Shown here: piece after piece, positions 25,764-33,790 of the stretch
How positions within the stretch are numbered: the stretch's first letter is position 1
Layout: the number at the start of each line of letters is the position of its first letter
Origin: Mycobacteriales bacterium
Lineage (GTDB): Bacteria > Actinomycetota > Actinomycetes > Mycobacteriales > SCTD01
Assembly: GCA_030447385.1 (NCBI GenBank)
Contig: JAUJOY010000001.1
Span: 466,565 to 530,564, forward strand
Length of the DNA: 64,000 nt
Reading direction: 5' to 3'
Program-made: the position numbers and the translations under genes
Notes under the pieces: model-generated
Databases searched by the model: none
What the model was told of the DNA's origin: nothing
Seen by the model: only the letters and a program-made list of their open reading frames with translations

Positions 25764-26722
25764 CGCGGGCCCCCGGTCGTCAGCACCAGGGCCTTGACGA
25801 AGCCGTCGGGGCGCTCGTCCGCTGCCGCCATGGCTTCCCCGAGCCGGTCCAGCGGGTAGAGGTGGGTGTAGAGCGGCCGGGGGTCGAGGAGCCCGGAGCA
25901 GACCGCCTCGACGGCGTCGAGGATCCCGCGCATCGCGACCAGGGGGTCGCGCTCGTGGGCGTTCACCACGTCGATGCCCCGCCAGTTCCACAGCTGCACG
26001 TTGACCGACCGGAGGCCGTCCTGGTGGAACCCGGCGATGACCAGGCGTCCGCCGAACCCGGTCAGCTCACCCGCGAGGTCCAGCGGCTCGGCGGCCCCCG
26101 TCACCTCGACGACGCGCTCGCAGAGCTTCCCGCCGGTGAGCTCGCGGACCTCGTCGATCGCCCGCTCGTGGTCGTCCATCAGCACCGTCTCCTCCGCCCC
26201 CATGGAGCGGGCCACCTCCAGGGCGGCGGGCTTGCGGGCGAGGGCGATCACGCGGACGCCGGCCGATGCGGCCAGCGCGACCACGAGGGCGCCGAGGAAG
26301 CCGACCCCCACCACCGCCACGGTCTGCCCCGGGGCGAACGCGCTGCGCCGCGCGACGTTGAACGCGCAGCCCAGCGCCTCGCCCGGGAAGGGCTGGCCGT
26401 CCAGCTCCGGCGGCAGCGGGACCACGCGGTCCGCCGGCACGACGATCGAGTCGCGGAAGGCGTCGTCGGCGAGGACCGCGACGCGCTGCCCGACGCGCAG
26501 GTCGCCGCGGCCCGCCTCCTCGACCACCCCCCAGGCCTCATGCCCTGGACGACCGGGTGGCAGCGGGTAGTCGAACCACGGCCGGCCCTGCCAGACCGGC
26601 AGGTTGGAGCCGCAGACCCCGCAGCCCTCGACGGCTATGCGCACGTCGTCGCCCTGCAGCGGCGCAGGCCGGCTCCCGACCAGCTCGACCCGGCCGGGGC
26701 CGGTCAGGACTGCTGAACGCAC
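25760..26722 (-). CDS. Medium-chain zinc-type dehydrogenase
   Basis: A 320-aa protein from the GTG encoding VRSAVLTGPGRVEL. The catalytic zinc site is suggested by EGCGVCGSNLPVWQG and GRPGHEAWGVV; the cofactor motif is VAVVGVGFLGALVV. The four-Cys structural zinc lobe is absent, and the chain is shorter than the usual 345 or so. The enzyme probably oxidises a secondary alcohol, for example a sugar or inositol. It lies 8 bp downstream of an epimerase gene and overlaps the Gfo/Idh/MocA gene by 4 bp, so the pair may perform a coupled oxidation and reduction. Confidence 0.85.
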   Translation of the reverse strand: MRSAVLTGPGRVELVGSRPAPLQGDDVRIAVEGCGVCGSNLPVWQGRPWFDYPLPPGRPGHEAWGVVEEAGRGDLRVGQRVAVLADDAFRDSIVVPADRVVPLPPELDGQPFPGEALGCAFNVARRSAFAPGQTVAVVGVGFLGALVVALAASAGVRVIALARKPAALEVARSMGAEETVLMDDHERAIDEVRELTGGKLCERVVEVTGAAEPLDLAGELTGFGGRLVIAGFHQDGLRSVNVQLWNWRGIDVVNAHERDPLVAMRGILDAVEAVCSGLLDPRPLYTHLYPLDRLGEAMAAADERPDGFVKALVLTTGGPR

Positions 26723-26730
26723 AGCCCCTC

Positions 26731-27765
26731 TCAGCTCGCCCGCGCGCGCAGCAGCCGGCTCGACCCGAGCCACTCGTGCAGCAGCCGTACGCCCTGTTCG
26801 GGCGCGGTCTTCGCCGCCCACCCGGTGGCGTCGGAGAACCGCCGCGTGTCGGACACGTAGTAGCGCTGGTCGCCCACCCGCCAGTCACCGTGCTGCACCT
26901 CGGGGGCGGAACCCAGCTCGCCGATCAGCTCCAGCAGCTCCAGCAGGCTGACCGTGCTGTCCGGTCCGCCGCCCATGTTGAACGCCTGCCCGGTCAGGGC
27001 ATCCACGTGCTCCATGGCTGCCTGCATCGCGTCGAGCAGGTCCTCGACGTAGAGGATGTCGCGCACCTGGCGTCCGTCGCCGTAGAGCGTGACCGGTTCG
27101 CCGGCCAGAGCCTGCTTGAGGAAGTGGGCCACCCAGCCCTGGTCCTCGTTGCCGCACTGGTGCGGGCCGTAGATGCAGCTCATGCGGAACACGACCGCCG
27201 GCAGGGCGTAGGTGTCGGCGTAGTCGAGGACGTACTGGTCGGCCGCCCCCTTCGAGCAGCCGTACGGGCTGGTGAACTGCAGCGGCAGGTCCTCACCCAG
27301 GCCGTACCGCTCGACGCCGGGATCGGTCGGCGCGTAGCGGCCGTCCCGTCGCGCGACCTCGATGCCGGCGCACTTGCCGTAGACCTTGTTGGTCGACGTG
27401 AACAGCAGCGGCGGCGGCTCGTCGATCCGCCGGAGCTCCTCCAGCAGGGTGAGCGTCCCTACGGCGTTGACGCCGAAGTCGTGCAGGGGGGAGGTCACCG
27501 ATGTCGTGACCGCGACCTGGGCGGCGAAGTGGAACACCTCGTCCACACGGTGCAGCGCCCGCCGCACCAGGGCAGCATCACGCACGTCCCCCACCTCGAC
27601 CTGCAGCCGCTCGCCGTGGGACTGGCGCAGCCACGTGAGGTTGTCCGAAACGCCCGCTCGGGACAGGTCGTCCAGCACGACGACGCGTTGCCCCTGCTGC
27701 AGTAGGCGGTCCGCCAGGTTGGTGCCCACGAATCCGGCCCCACCGGTGATGAGGCTGCTCTTCAT
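26731..27765 (-). CDS. NAD-dependent epimerase/dehydratase (CDP-paratose/tyvelose epimerase-like)
   Basis: A 344-aa extended SDR starting MKSSLITGGAGFVGTNLADR. It has the GxxGxxG motif, FHFAAQVAV, the STNKVYG strand with a Ser/Thr pair, and the catalytic YGCSK (YxxxK). SCIYGPHQCGNEDQGWVAHF and YGDGRQVRDILYV are closest in my memory to RfbE-like CDP-tyvelose 2-epimerases. It acts on a nucleotide-sugar. Its ATG overlaps the stop of the upstream epimerase gene. Confidence 0.87.
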   Translation of the reverse strand: MKSSLITGGAGFVGTNLADRLLQQGQRVVVLDDLSRAGVSDNLTWLRQSHGERLQVEVGDVRDAALVRRALHRVDEVFHFAAQVAVTTSVTSPLHDFGVNAVGTLTLLEELRRIDEPPPLLFTSTNKVYGKCAGIEVARRDGRYAPTDPGVERYGLGEDLPLQFTSPYGCSKGAADQYVLDYADTYALPAVVFRMSCIYGPHQCGNEDQGWVAHFLKQALAGEPVTLYGDGRQVRDILYVEDLLDAMQAAMEHVDALTGQAFNMGGGPDSTVSLLELLELIGELGSAPEVQHGDWRVGDQRYYVSDTRRFSDATGWAAKTAPEQGVRLLHEWLGSSRLLRARAS

Positions 27766-28877
27766 ACGGTCAGACCCCGGCGGGTGAGCTCGGCGGTCGC
27801 GGCGTCCACGTCGTCGACGGCCACCTGACCCTCGAGCCAGGCCGCCAGCTCGGCCATCCCCTCCTCCAGCGGCACCTCGGGCCGGTAGTCGAGCACCTCC
27901 TGCGCGAGGGACACATCGGCGAAGCAGTGCCGGATGTCGCCGACCCGGAACTTGCCGGTGACCTCAGGGGCGAGATGCTCCTGGCCGAGCACCGCGGCGA
28001 GCCGGGCGGCGACCTCGTTGACGTCGATGCTCCGGCCGCTGCCGACGTTGACGACGTGACCGGCTGCTCCATCCGCGGCCAGGGCGAGCGCGGTCGCTCT
28101 GGCGACGTCGTGCACGCTGACGAAGTCACGCCGCTGCCTGCCGTCCTCGAACACCAGCGGCGGACGGCCGTTCAGCAGGCGGGACGCGAAGATGGCGAGC
28201 ACCCCGGTGTAGGGGTTCGACAGGGACTGGTACGGGCCGTACGCGTTGAAGAAGCGCAGCGCGACCGTCGGCACCTTGTAGGCCTCGCCGAACATCAGGC
28301 AGAGCCGCTCCTGGTCGTACTTCCCGAGCGCGTAGACGCTGGACAGCGACGGCAGCTTGGTCTCGGGAGTGGCTACCGGCGTCAGCTGCTCCCCGGTGGG
28401 CCCGGTGGGCTCCCAGCGGCCGGCCTCGAGGTCCTCGCGCCGGCGGGCCGCCGTCGGCGTGGGCCGGCCCGTCCCGTCGAGGTAGAGCCCCTCGCCGTAC
28501 ACGCTCATGCTGGAGGCCACCACGAGCCGCTCCACGGGGTGGTCCAGCAGCGCCTCCAGCAGCACTGCCGTCCCGACGCCGTTGACGGAGGTGTACTCGC
28601 TGATCTCGTACATGCTCTGGCCCACACCCACGCGGGCCGCCAGGTGCACGACCCGGTCCACGCCCACGAGCGCCTTGCTGACGGTCTCGGGGTCGCGCAC
28701 GTCCCCCACGACGAGCTCGGCGTCGCCGGCCAGGTAGTCGGGGCGGCTGCCCTCGGGGTGCACCTGCGGATGGAGGCTGTCGAGGACCCGGACCCGGTCG
28801 CCCGAATCGAGCAGCTGCCGGGTGAGGTGGGCGCCGATGAAGCCGGCACCCCCCGTGATGAGGATCGTCCGGGTCAT
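27762..28877 (-). CDS. NAD-dependent nucleotide-sugar epimerase (first gene of glycan cluster)
   Basis: A 371-aa extended SDR starting MTRTILITGGAGFIGAHLTR. It has VVHLAARVGVGQSMYE, ASSMSVYGEG, the catalytic YALGKYDQE (YxxxK) and RFFNAYGPYQSLSNPYTGV. An insertion of about 40 residues lies before the YxxxK helix. It resembles the dTDP-sugar/UDP-sugar 4-epimerase group. An alternative in-frame GTG at 28892 exists; the ATG is preferred because GGAAGGGGAGG precedes it. It is the first gene after the promoter at 28947-28977 and leads the nine-gene operon. Confidence 0.87.
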   Translation of the reverse strand: MTRTILITGGAGFIGAHLTRQLLDSGDRVRVLDSLHPQVHPEGSRPDYLAGDAELVVGDVRDPETVSKALVGVDRVVHLAARVGVGQSMYEISEYTSVNGVGTAVLLEALLDHPVERLVVASSMSVYGEGLYLDGTGRPTPTAARRREDLEAGRWEPTGPTGEQLTPVATPETKLPSLSSVYALGKYDQERLCLMFGEAYKVPTVALRFFNAYGPYQSLSNPYTGVLAIFASRLLNGRPPLVFEDGRQRRDFVSVHDVARATALALAADGAAGHVVNVGSGRSIDVNEVAARLAAVLGQEHLAPEVTGKFRVGDIRHCFADVSLAQEVLDYRPEVPLEEGMAELAAWLEGQVAVDDVDAATAELTRRGLTV

Positions 28878-28946
28878 CGCCTCCCCTTCCACGCAACCAC
28901 CACGAGCGCAACGAAGCAGCCACGGGACATGGTTGCCGATCTTGGG

Positions 28947-28977
28947 ACGCTACCCATCGACATGCGGTTCATGTCAA
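28947..28977 (-). promoter_or_regulatory. Promoter of the nine-gene glycan cluster with an overlapping palindrome
   Basis: On the minus strand a perfect -35 TTGACA (28977-28972) and a TAGCGT -10 (28952-28947) are 19 bp apart. The sequence GACATG-N5-CATGTC (28959-28975) is a perfect palindrome lying over the -35 and the spacer, where a repressor would block polymerase. No other promoter-like gap exists inside the cluster. Confidence 0.55.
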
Positions 28978-29038
28978 GAAGTTGCTGCCGCTGCCGGGTG
29001 GCGCAACCGGCCGGGATGTGCTTGCGGCGTAGGCATTC

Positions 29039-29836
29039 TCAGCGTGCCTGTGCACCCAGCTGGAGGATCGCGCCGTCGCGCGGCGCGCTGGCTCCCCAGC
29101 CCGCGAGCAGGCTGTCGAGCTCGTCCGGCGGTGGGTTGTCGTGGCCGAGGTGGATGGCGTAGACCGCGGTCCTGTCGGTGACGGCCCCGCGCCTGCGCAG
29201 CTCGGCCACCTGCTCGGGCCAGGTGCGCAGGTCGTGATGGTCCGGCAGGTGCGCGCTGGTGAGGTCGAGCAGCACCGCGTCGTACGCCCCGTCCCCGACC
29301 AGCTCCAGCGCCGCTCCGGTCAGCACCCCGGTGTCGGTCGCCCACAGGATGCGGGTGCCGTCCGGTCCGGTCACGTCGTACAGCACCGCCGGTCCGGCAG
29401 CCGGGCCGGCGTGGGTCGCGGGCACGGCGACGACGTCGTAACCGGCCACGTGCAGGCGGTCACCGGCCGACACCTCGATGGCCTCGACCGTCGGGTCGAG
29501 GTGCGGCCGCGCGGCGGCGAGCACTGCCGCCGGAGCCACCAGGGTCAGCGGACGGCGCCCCTCTGCCCAGCCGCGCCACATCCAGGCCGGCCACGCGTGG
29601 TGGTCCGGATGGGCGTGCGTGACCAGCACCACCTCGACGGCGCGCAGGTCCACCCCTTGGCGCAGCGCCGCCCGCGGACCGTCCGGCCCCAGCTCGACCA
29701 GGAGCCGGTCGTCGATCAGGGCGCTGGTCTGCCCGCGCAGGATGCCGTCGGATGCGGCGGCCGCGCAGGACCCGCAGCCACACCAGGGGTTGGGCCAGCC
29801 GTCGGACGAACCGGTGCCGAGCAGGCGTATGCGCAT
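29039..29836 (-). CDS. MBL-fold metallo-hydrolase (PhnP-like)
   Basis: A 265-aa protein from the ATG of MRIRLLGTGSSDGWPNPWCG. The metal motif is VTHAHPDHHAW (HxHxDH), with ATHAG, ILWATDTG and VYAIHLGHDN supplying further ligands. An N-terminal CGCGSC cluster may bind zinc, as in PhnP phosphodiesterases. It may hydrolyse a cyclic phosphodiester. It resembles the MBL domain that I recall fused to CobU-type enzymes in some actinobacteria, but here it stands alone. An earlier in-frame ATG (29854) is possible. Confidence 0.8.
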   Translation of the reverse strand: MRIRLLGTGSSDGWPNPWCGCGSCAAAASDGILRGQTSALIDDRLLVELGPDGPRAALRQGVDLRAVEVVLVTHAHPDHHAWPAWMWRGWAEGRRPLTLVAPAAVLAAARPHLDPTVEAIEVSAGDRLHVAGYDVVAVPATHAGPAAGPAVLYDVTGPDGTRILWATDTGVLTGAALELVGDGAYDAVLLDLTSAHLPDHHDLRTWPEQVAELRRRGAVTDRTAVYAIHLGHDNPPPDELDSLLAGWGASAPRDGAILQLGAQAR

Positions 29837-29886
29837 GGCGACAGCCAACCTCACGCCGGGGACGCACCCGGCGCGGCCTCGCCTCG

Positions 29887-29920
29887 GGGAAGGAACGGCC
29901 TCAGGGAAGGAACGGCCTCA
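29887..29920. repeat. 17-bp tandem duplication at the end of the queA remnant
   Basis: GGGAAGGAACGGCCTCA occurs twice head-to-tail (29887-29903 and 29904-29920). The second copy contains the stop codon of queA. A third degenerate start (GGGCAGGAAG) follows. It looks like replication slippage in the 3' end of the gene. Confidence 0.7.
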
Positions 29921-30968
29921 GGGCAGGAAGACCGACGAGTCGCCGAACTCGTGCCACAGGTAGCCCTGCTCGACGGCTGCGCCGTAGGCAGCCGCGACCA
30001 GGTCGTGGCCCGCCACCGCCTGCAGCAGGAGCAGGTGGCTGGCTTGCGGCGCATGCAGCCCGCTCACGAGGCCGGTGACCACCCGGGCCGGACGGTCCGG
30101 CCCCAGCACCAGGTCGGTCCATCCGGACGCGGCGGCCACTGTCCCATCGGGGGCGCCGGCCGACTCCAGAGCCCGGGTCACCGTCGTCCCTACCGCGACC
30201 ACCCGCCGGCCGGCGGCGCGGGTGCTGTTGACGAGGCGCGCCGTCGCCGCGGGGACGCAGAACCGCTCGGGCAGCGGGGGCTCGTGCTCGTCCGGGCTCG
30301 AGACGCTCGCGTGGAGGAGGACGGGTGCGAGCGCGACGCTGCGCGTGACCAGCTCCACCACCAGCTCCGGCGTGAAAGGCCTGTTCACTGGCCATCTCGG
30401 CGCTGCCGGGTTCTCTGGCGAACACGGTCTGGTAGTCGCTCAGGGGGTAGCCGCCGGGCACGTAGCCGTAGCGGATCGGCGTGCCGTGCGCGGCCAGGTA
30501 CTGCACACCGTCGGTCGGTCGGGACAGGTGGGCGCGCCAGAGCCGCGACGAGGTCGGCGTCGCGTTCGGGTACGCCGTCGTGAGCGTCAGGAGCAGTCCG
30601 CCGGGCAGCTCGATCCGCCGCCCGGGCCGCCCGCTGCGCAGGTCCGGCCCCGCGCCGCCGGGGAGCCGCAGCTCGACGACCCACTCCTCGTGCTCGAGCA
30701 GGGCGGCGACGTGCACCAGCAGGGGAGCGCCGTCAGTGGCGCCCCGCACAGCGGCGGCAAGGGTTGCGGAGGTGTTCACCACGACGAGGTCGCCGGGGGC
30801 CAGCAGGTCGGGCAGATCGCGGAAGTGGCGGTGCTCCAGTCCCTCCGGTCGCGCCACGAGCAGCCGCACCCCGTCGCGGGCCGTGCCCCGGCGCTCCGGG
30901 GGCTCGGCGGCCTCGCTGCCCTCCGGCAGGACGAACCGGACGGCCGGTGCGGATAGGGCGGCGGTCAT
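29918..30968 (-). pseudogene. queA: S-adenosylmethionine:tRNA ribosyltransferase-isomerase, frameshifted
   Basis: The N-terminal part starts MTAALSAPAVRFVLPEG and runs through FRDLPDLLAPGDLVVVNTSATL, IRYGYVPGGYPLSDYQTVF and REPGSAEMA in one frame. The rest (NRPFTPELVVELVTRSV, AVGTTVTRALESAG, TDLVLGPDRPARVVTGLVSG, GHDLVAAAYGAAVEQGYLWHEFGDSSVFLP) continues in another frame from about 30388. Joined, the two parts give a nearly full-length QueA, which makes the epoxyqueuosine side chain of tRNA queuosine. A one-base change near 30388-30395 breaks it. The context is not a homopolymer. It may be a recent pseudogene or an assembly indel. Its start overlaps the SDR stop. Confidence 0.8.
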
Positions 30969-31683
30969 GACGCACCTCCCCCCGCCCTGGCCGGTGCCAG
31001 CTGCGCGACCTGGTAGCGGCCGCTGGGCAGCTCGCCCGAGGCCAGGCGCAGCAGGGCGGGGACGACGGACTCGGGAGCGGGCAGCCCGCTGAGGTCCTCG
31101 CCGGGCTCGGCGAGCTGGTGCAGCTCGGTGTTCATCTCGCCGGGGTCGAAGGCGTAGATCCGCAGGTCGGGGTTCTCGACCGCGAGCACCGCCGCCGCCT
31201 GGTCCAGCGCAGCCTTGGCGGCGCCGTACGCGCCCCAGCCCTCATAAGCCTCGACCGCTGCATCCGACGAGACGTGGACGACGCGGCCGCTGCGGGCCCG
31301 CAGCGCAGGCAGCACCAGCTGGAACAGGGCCAGAGGCGCCAGCGCGTTGACCTCGAAGACCTCGAGCAGCTCGGGCAGCGGGTGCTGCGCGAGAGGGGTC
31401 AGCGGGCTCGGGCCGAGCACGCTTGCGTTGGACACCAGGAGGTCGAGGCCGCCGGCTGCCCGCACCGCCGCGGCGATGGTGCTGCGGTGCTCGGCGTCGA
31501 CGACGTCGCCGGCTATCGCGGTCACGGCGTCGCGGTGCGGCAGCGCCGCGACCGCCGCCGCGAGCCGCTCGCCGTCGCGGGCGTCGACGACGACGTGCCA
31601 GCCGCTGCTGGCCAGCTCAGTCAGCGCCAGGCCGAGGCCGCGGGAGGCGCCGGTGACGAGGGCAATCGGGGGTGAAGGCTCAT
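30965..31683 (-). pseudogene. Short-chain dehydrogenase, frame broken at the N-terminus
   Basis: The SDR core is intact in one frame from IALVTGASRGLGLALTELA (TGxxxGxG) through LLVSNASVLG (NAG-like), VVHVSSDAA and YGAAKAALD (YxxxK) to a normal C-terminus. No start codon exists in that frame before the upstream stop. The ATG at 31683 (MSLHPR) is out of frame by one base across a run of five G (31668-31672, plus strand). A homopolymer indel is the simplest cause. With one base corrected this is a 239-aa SDR, translationally coupled to queA. Substrate unknown. Confidence 0.75.
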
Positions 31684-31932
31684 GGGGAGACCCTGCAACT
31701 TCAACTGCGGTTCAGGTCATGAGGGAGATCCGCAGCGTGCCGCGTTCCGGGTCGCCGGGTGGGAGTTGTTGGTGCCGCCGCCGCCGATCTCGGTGCCACC
31801 GGCGCCGGCTTCCGCAGGCGGCCGGCACCGAGAACGGGAAGCGCGCGCAGCCCGCAAGCGCCGGCGTGGGGAGCGGGGCAGCGGGTGAGCGGGCGAACGC
31901 CAGGCCCAGCGGGCAGGCACTCGCGGAAAGTG

Positions 31933-32005
31933 TGGTCAGGGGCGGGCTCGAACCGCCGACCCCACGCTTTTCAGGCGTGTGCTCTACCAGCTGAGCTACC
32001 TGACC
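31933..32005 (-). tRNA. tRNA-Phe (GAA)
   Basis: A 73-nt cloverleaf with acceptor stem GGTCAGG/CCTGACC, D-arm GCTCAGCTGGTAGAGC, anticodon loop CTGAAAA with GAA, T-loop GGTTCGAGCC and discriminator A. CCA is not encoded. Confidence 0.95.
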
Positions 32006-32016
32006 GGATGATGCTG

Positions 32017-32090
32017 CGACCCCGACGGGACTCGAACCCGCGACCTCCGCCGTGACAGGGCGGCGCGCTAACCAGCTGCGCTACGGGGCC
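32017..32090 (-). tRNA. tRNA-Asp (GTC)
   Basis: A 74-nt cloverleaf with acceptor stem GGCCCCG/CGGGGTC, D-arm GCGCAGCTGGTTAGCGC, anticodon GTC within CCTGTCACGG and T-arm GGTTCGAGTCC. It is 11 nt from tRNA-Phe, probably the same transcript. CCA is not encoded. Confidence 0.95.
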
Positions 32091-32115
32091 TGGGACCTAC
32101 CAGACCTTGGTGCCG

Positions 32116-32188
32116 TGCCCCCAACGGGATTCGAACCCGCGTAGCCACCTTGAAAGGGTGGAGTCCTGGGCCGCTAGACGATGGGGAC
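32116..32188 (-). tRNA. tRNA-Glu (TTC)
   Basis: A 73-nt cloverleaf with acceptor GTCCCCA/TGGGGGC, D-arm GTCTAGCGGCCCAGGAC, anticodon TTC in CCTTTCAAGG and T-arm GGTTCGAATCC. It is the first gene of the Glu-Asp-Phe array, a common actinobacterial arrangement. Confidence 0.95.
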
Positions 32189-32299
32189 CGCCGCCCACCG
32201 GATGGCTGCCGGAGGTAGGGCGTTCTGCCTCCGCCGTTGGCCGTCGGGGACCGAGGAAGCATAGCGGACGGCGCCCCGCCGGCCGACCCTCTGCCGCCG

Positions 32300-33790
32300 T
32301 CAGGGGCTCGGGGCGGGCGTCGGAGGAGCCGGAGTGCCCGCCGTCGGGCTCGGTGCCGGCTCCGCCCGCGCTACCACCTCTCGCGCGATCCGGGCGTCGG
32401 TGAGGCCGAGGCCGCCGAGCGTGATGTCGTCGTAGGCCTGCAGCAGCCGCGTCTCGCGGTCGAGGTAGAGCACGGACAGGCTGATGTCCGTGGGCTTCTC
32501 GCCTTCCAGCGCCCGAAGACCCGCGCCGCCGGTGGAGCCCTGGACGAACAGCACCGTGTCGCCGGTCGTGGTCACCCGGCGCTGGTGGCTGTGGCCGGCG
32601 AGGACCAGCGGCACCCTGCCGACCAGCGGCGAAGTCGCCGCCGGGTCGTGGGTCAGCACGATGTCGGGCTTCACCAGCGCCGCGTCGTACGCCTCCAGCA
32701 GCTGTCTCCCCACGAGCTGCAGGACCTCCGGCGGGGCGTCGTCGTCCCGGGTCGTCTTGTCCGGCGTGAACCGCGGGTCGCCCTGCCCGAGCAGGCGCAC
32801 CCCGCCGGCCTCCACGACCTGAGCGCCGTCGACCACCACCGCGTTCGGCTGCCGGGCGATCGCCGACTGGGTCAGCAGGCTGTCGTGGTTGCCGCGGACG
32901 TACGCGTAAGGCACCCCCAACCCGGCGATGGCCTCGACGTACCGGGTCTCGGCGGCGCTGCCGAAGTCGGTGATGTCCCCCGTGTCCACGACGACGTCGA
33001 TGTCGAACTGGCGCACGACCGAGCCGATCACCTCGAACGCCGCCGGGTTGAGGTGCAGGTCGCTGACGTGCAGGACGCGCAGGCTGTCGTCGGACGCGGG
33101 CGACACCGGGAGCCGGCTCGTCACGGCGTACAGCTCGCTGACGTTCGACACCAGCCGCCCGAGCTGCAGGCGGTAGGCGTCGAAGCGCTCGACGATGTCG
33201 CGGACGTCGCCGACGGCGGTGGGCGCGGAGGCCAGCAGGCCGGTGAACCTCGGCTCCGCCAGCGCCCGCTCGTTCACGGTCGCGTACGTGATCGCCGCCG
33301 CGACCGCCAGCGCCGCCGCTCCGGACCCGGCCGCCGCGACCGTCGCCCGCCAGCGGCGGAAGACCAGCAGCCCGAGCAGAGCGGCGCCCAGCAGGGTCAC
33401 CAGCGCGGTACGCACCAGCAGCGACCTCAGGCCGTCCCGCAGGTCCGCGTTGACCTCCGCGCCGAGCCCGCGCAGCTGCTCCGGGTCGGCGACGATCGCC
33501 CGCGCCGCATCGCCGCGCAGCTGGTTGATCCGCACACCGAGGCTGACCGGTCCGGCGTGGGTGTCCAGCCGCAGCTCACCCAGTGGCGGGACCTCCACGG
33601 TCGTGCTGCCCGACAGCGTCGGCCGGAGCTCCATGTCGGCCTGGAACGGCCCCACGCCGCGGGTCACCTGCCCGGCGAGCAGCATGCCGAGGACCGCGCC
33701 GAGCACGCCCACGGCGATGAGCTCGGTCCAGACCAGCAACCGTGGGCCCCGTCCCCGGGAGGGTGCAGCGGCGCTCTCCGCCGAGGTCAC
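32300..33790 (-). CDS. Membrane-anchored calcineurin-like metallophosphoesterase
   Basis: A 496-aa protein from a GTG that overlaps the upstream gene by 4 bp. It has an N-terminal transmembrane helix (VWTELIAVGVLGAVLGMLLAG), an extracytoplasmic loop of about 110 aa, and two further helices (LVTLLGAALLGLLVF and ALAVAAAITYATV). The phosphoesterase domain follows: HVSDLHLN, VDTGDITDFG, VRGNHDS, HDPAA and LAGHSHQRR supply the two-metal site. The C-terminus is Pro-rich. It could dephosphorylate a lipid-linked or nucleotide-sugar intermediate at the membrane, since it is coupled to glycosylation genes. Confidence 0.86.
   Translation of the reverse strand: MTSAESAAAPSRGRGPRLLVWTELIAVGVLGAVLGMLLAGQVTRGVGPFQADMELRPTLSGSTTVEVPPLGELRLDTHAGPVSLGVRINQLRGDAARAIVADPEQLRGLGAEVNADLRDGLRSLLVRTALVTLLGAALLGLLVFRRWRATVAAAGSGAAALAVAAAITYATVNERALAEPRFTGLLASAPTAVGDVRDIVERFDAYRLQLGRLVSNVSELYAVTSRLPVSPASDDSLRVLHVSDLHLNPAAFEVIGSVVRQFDIDVVVDTGDITDFGSAAETRYVEAIAGLGVPYAYVRGNHDSLLTQSAIARQPNAVVVDGAQVVEAGGVRLLGQGDPRFTPDKTTRDDDAPPEVLQLVGRQLLEAYDAALVKPDIVLTHDPAATSPLVGRVPLVLAGHSHQRRVTTTGDTVLFVQGSTGGAGLRALEGEKPTDISLSVLYLDRETRLLQAYDDITLGGLGLTDARIAREVVARAEPAPSPTAGTPAPPTPAPSP

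Noticed and set aside
28878-28892. Earlier GTG start (28892) for the first epimerase of the glycan cluster
   Set aside because: It would add only five residues before the Rossmann motif, and the purine-rich ribosome-binding stretch lies between it and the ATG.
31684-31932. Possible small gene between the SDR and tRNA-Phe
   Set aside because: Open frames here are Arg/Pro-rich, lack a ribosome-binding site and match nothing I know.
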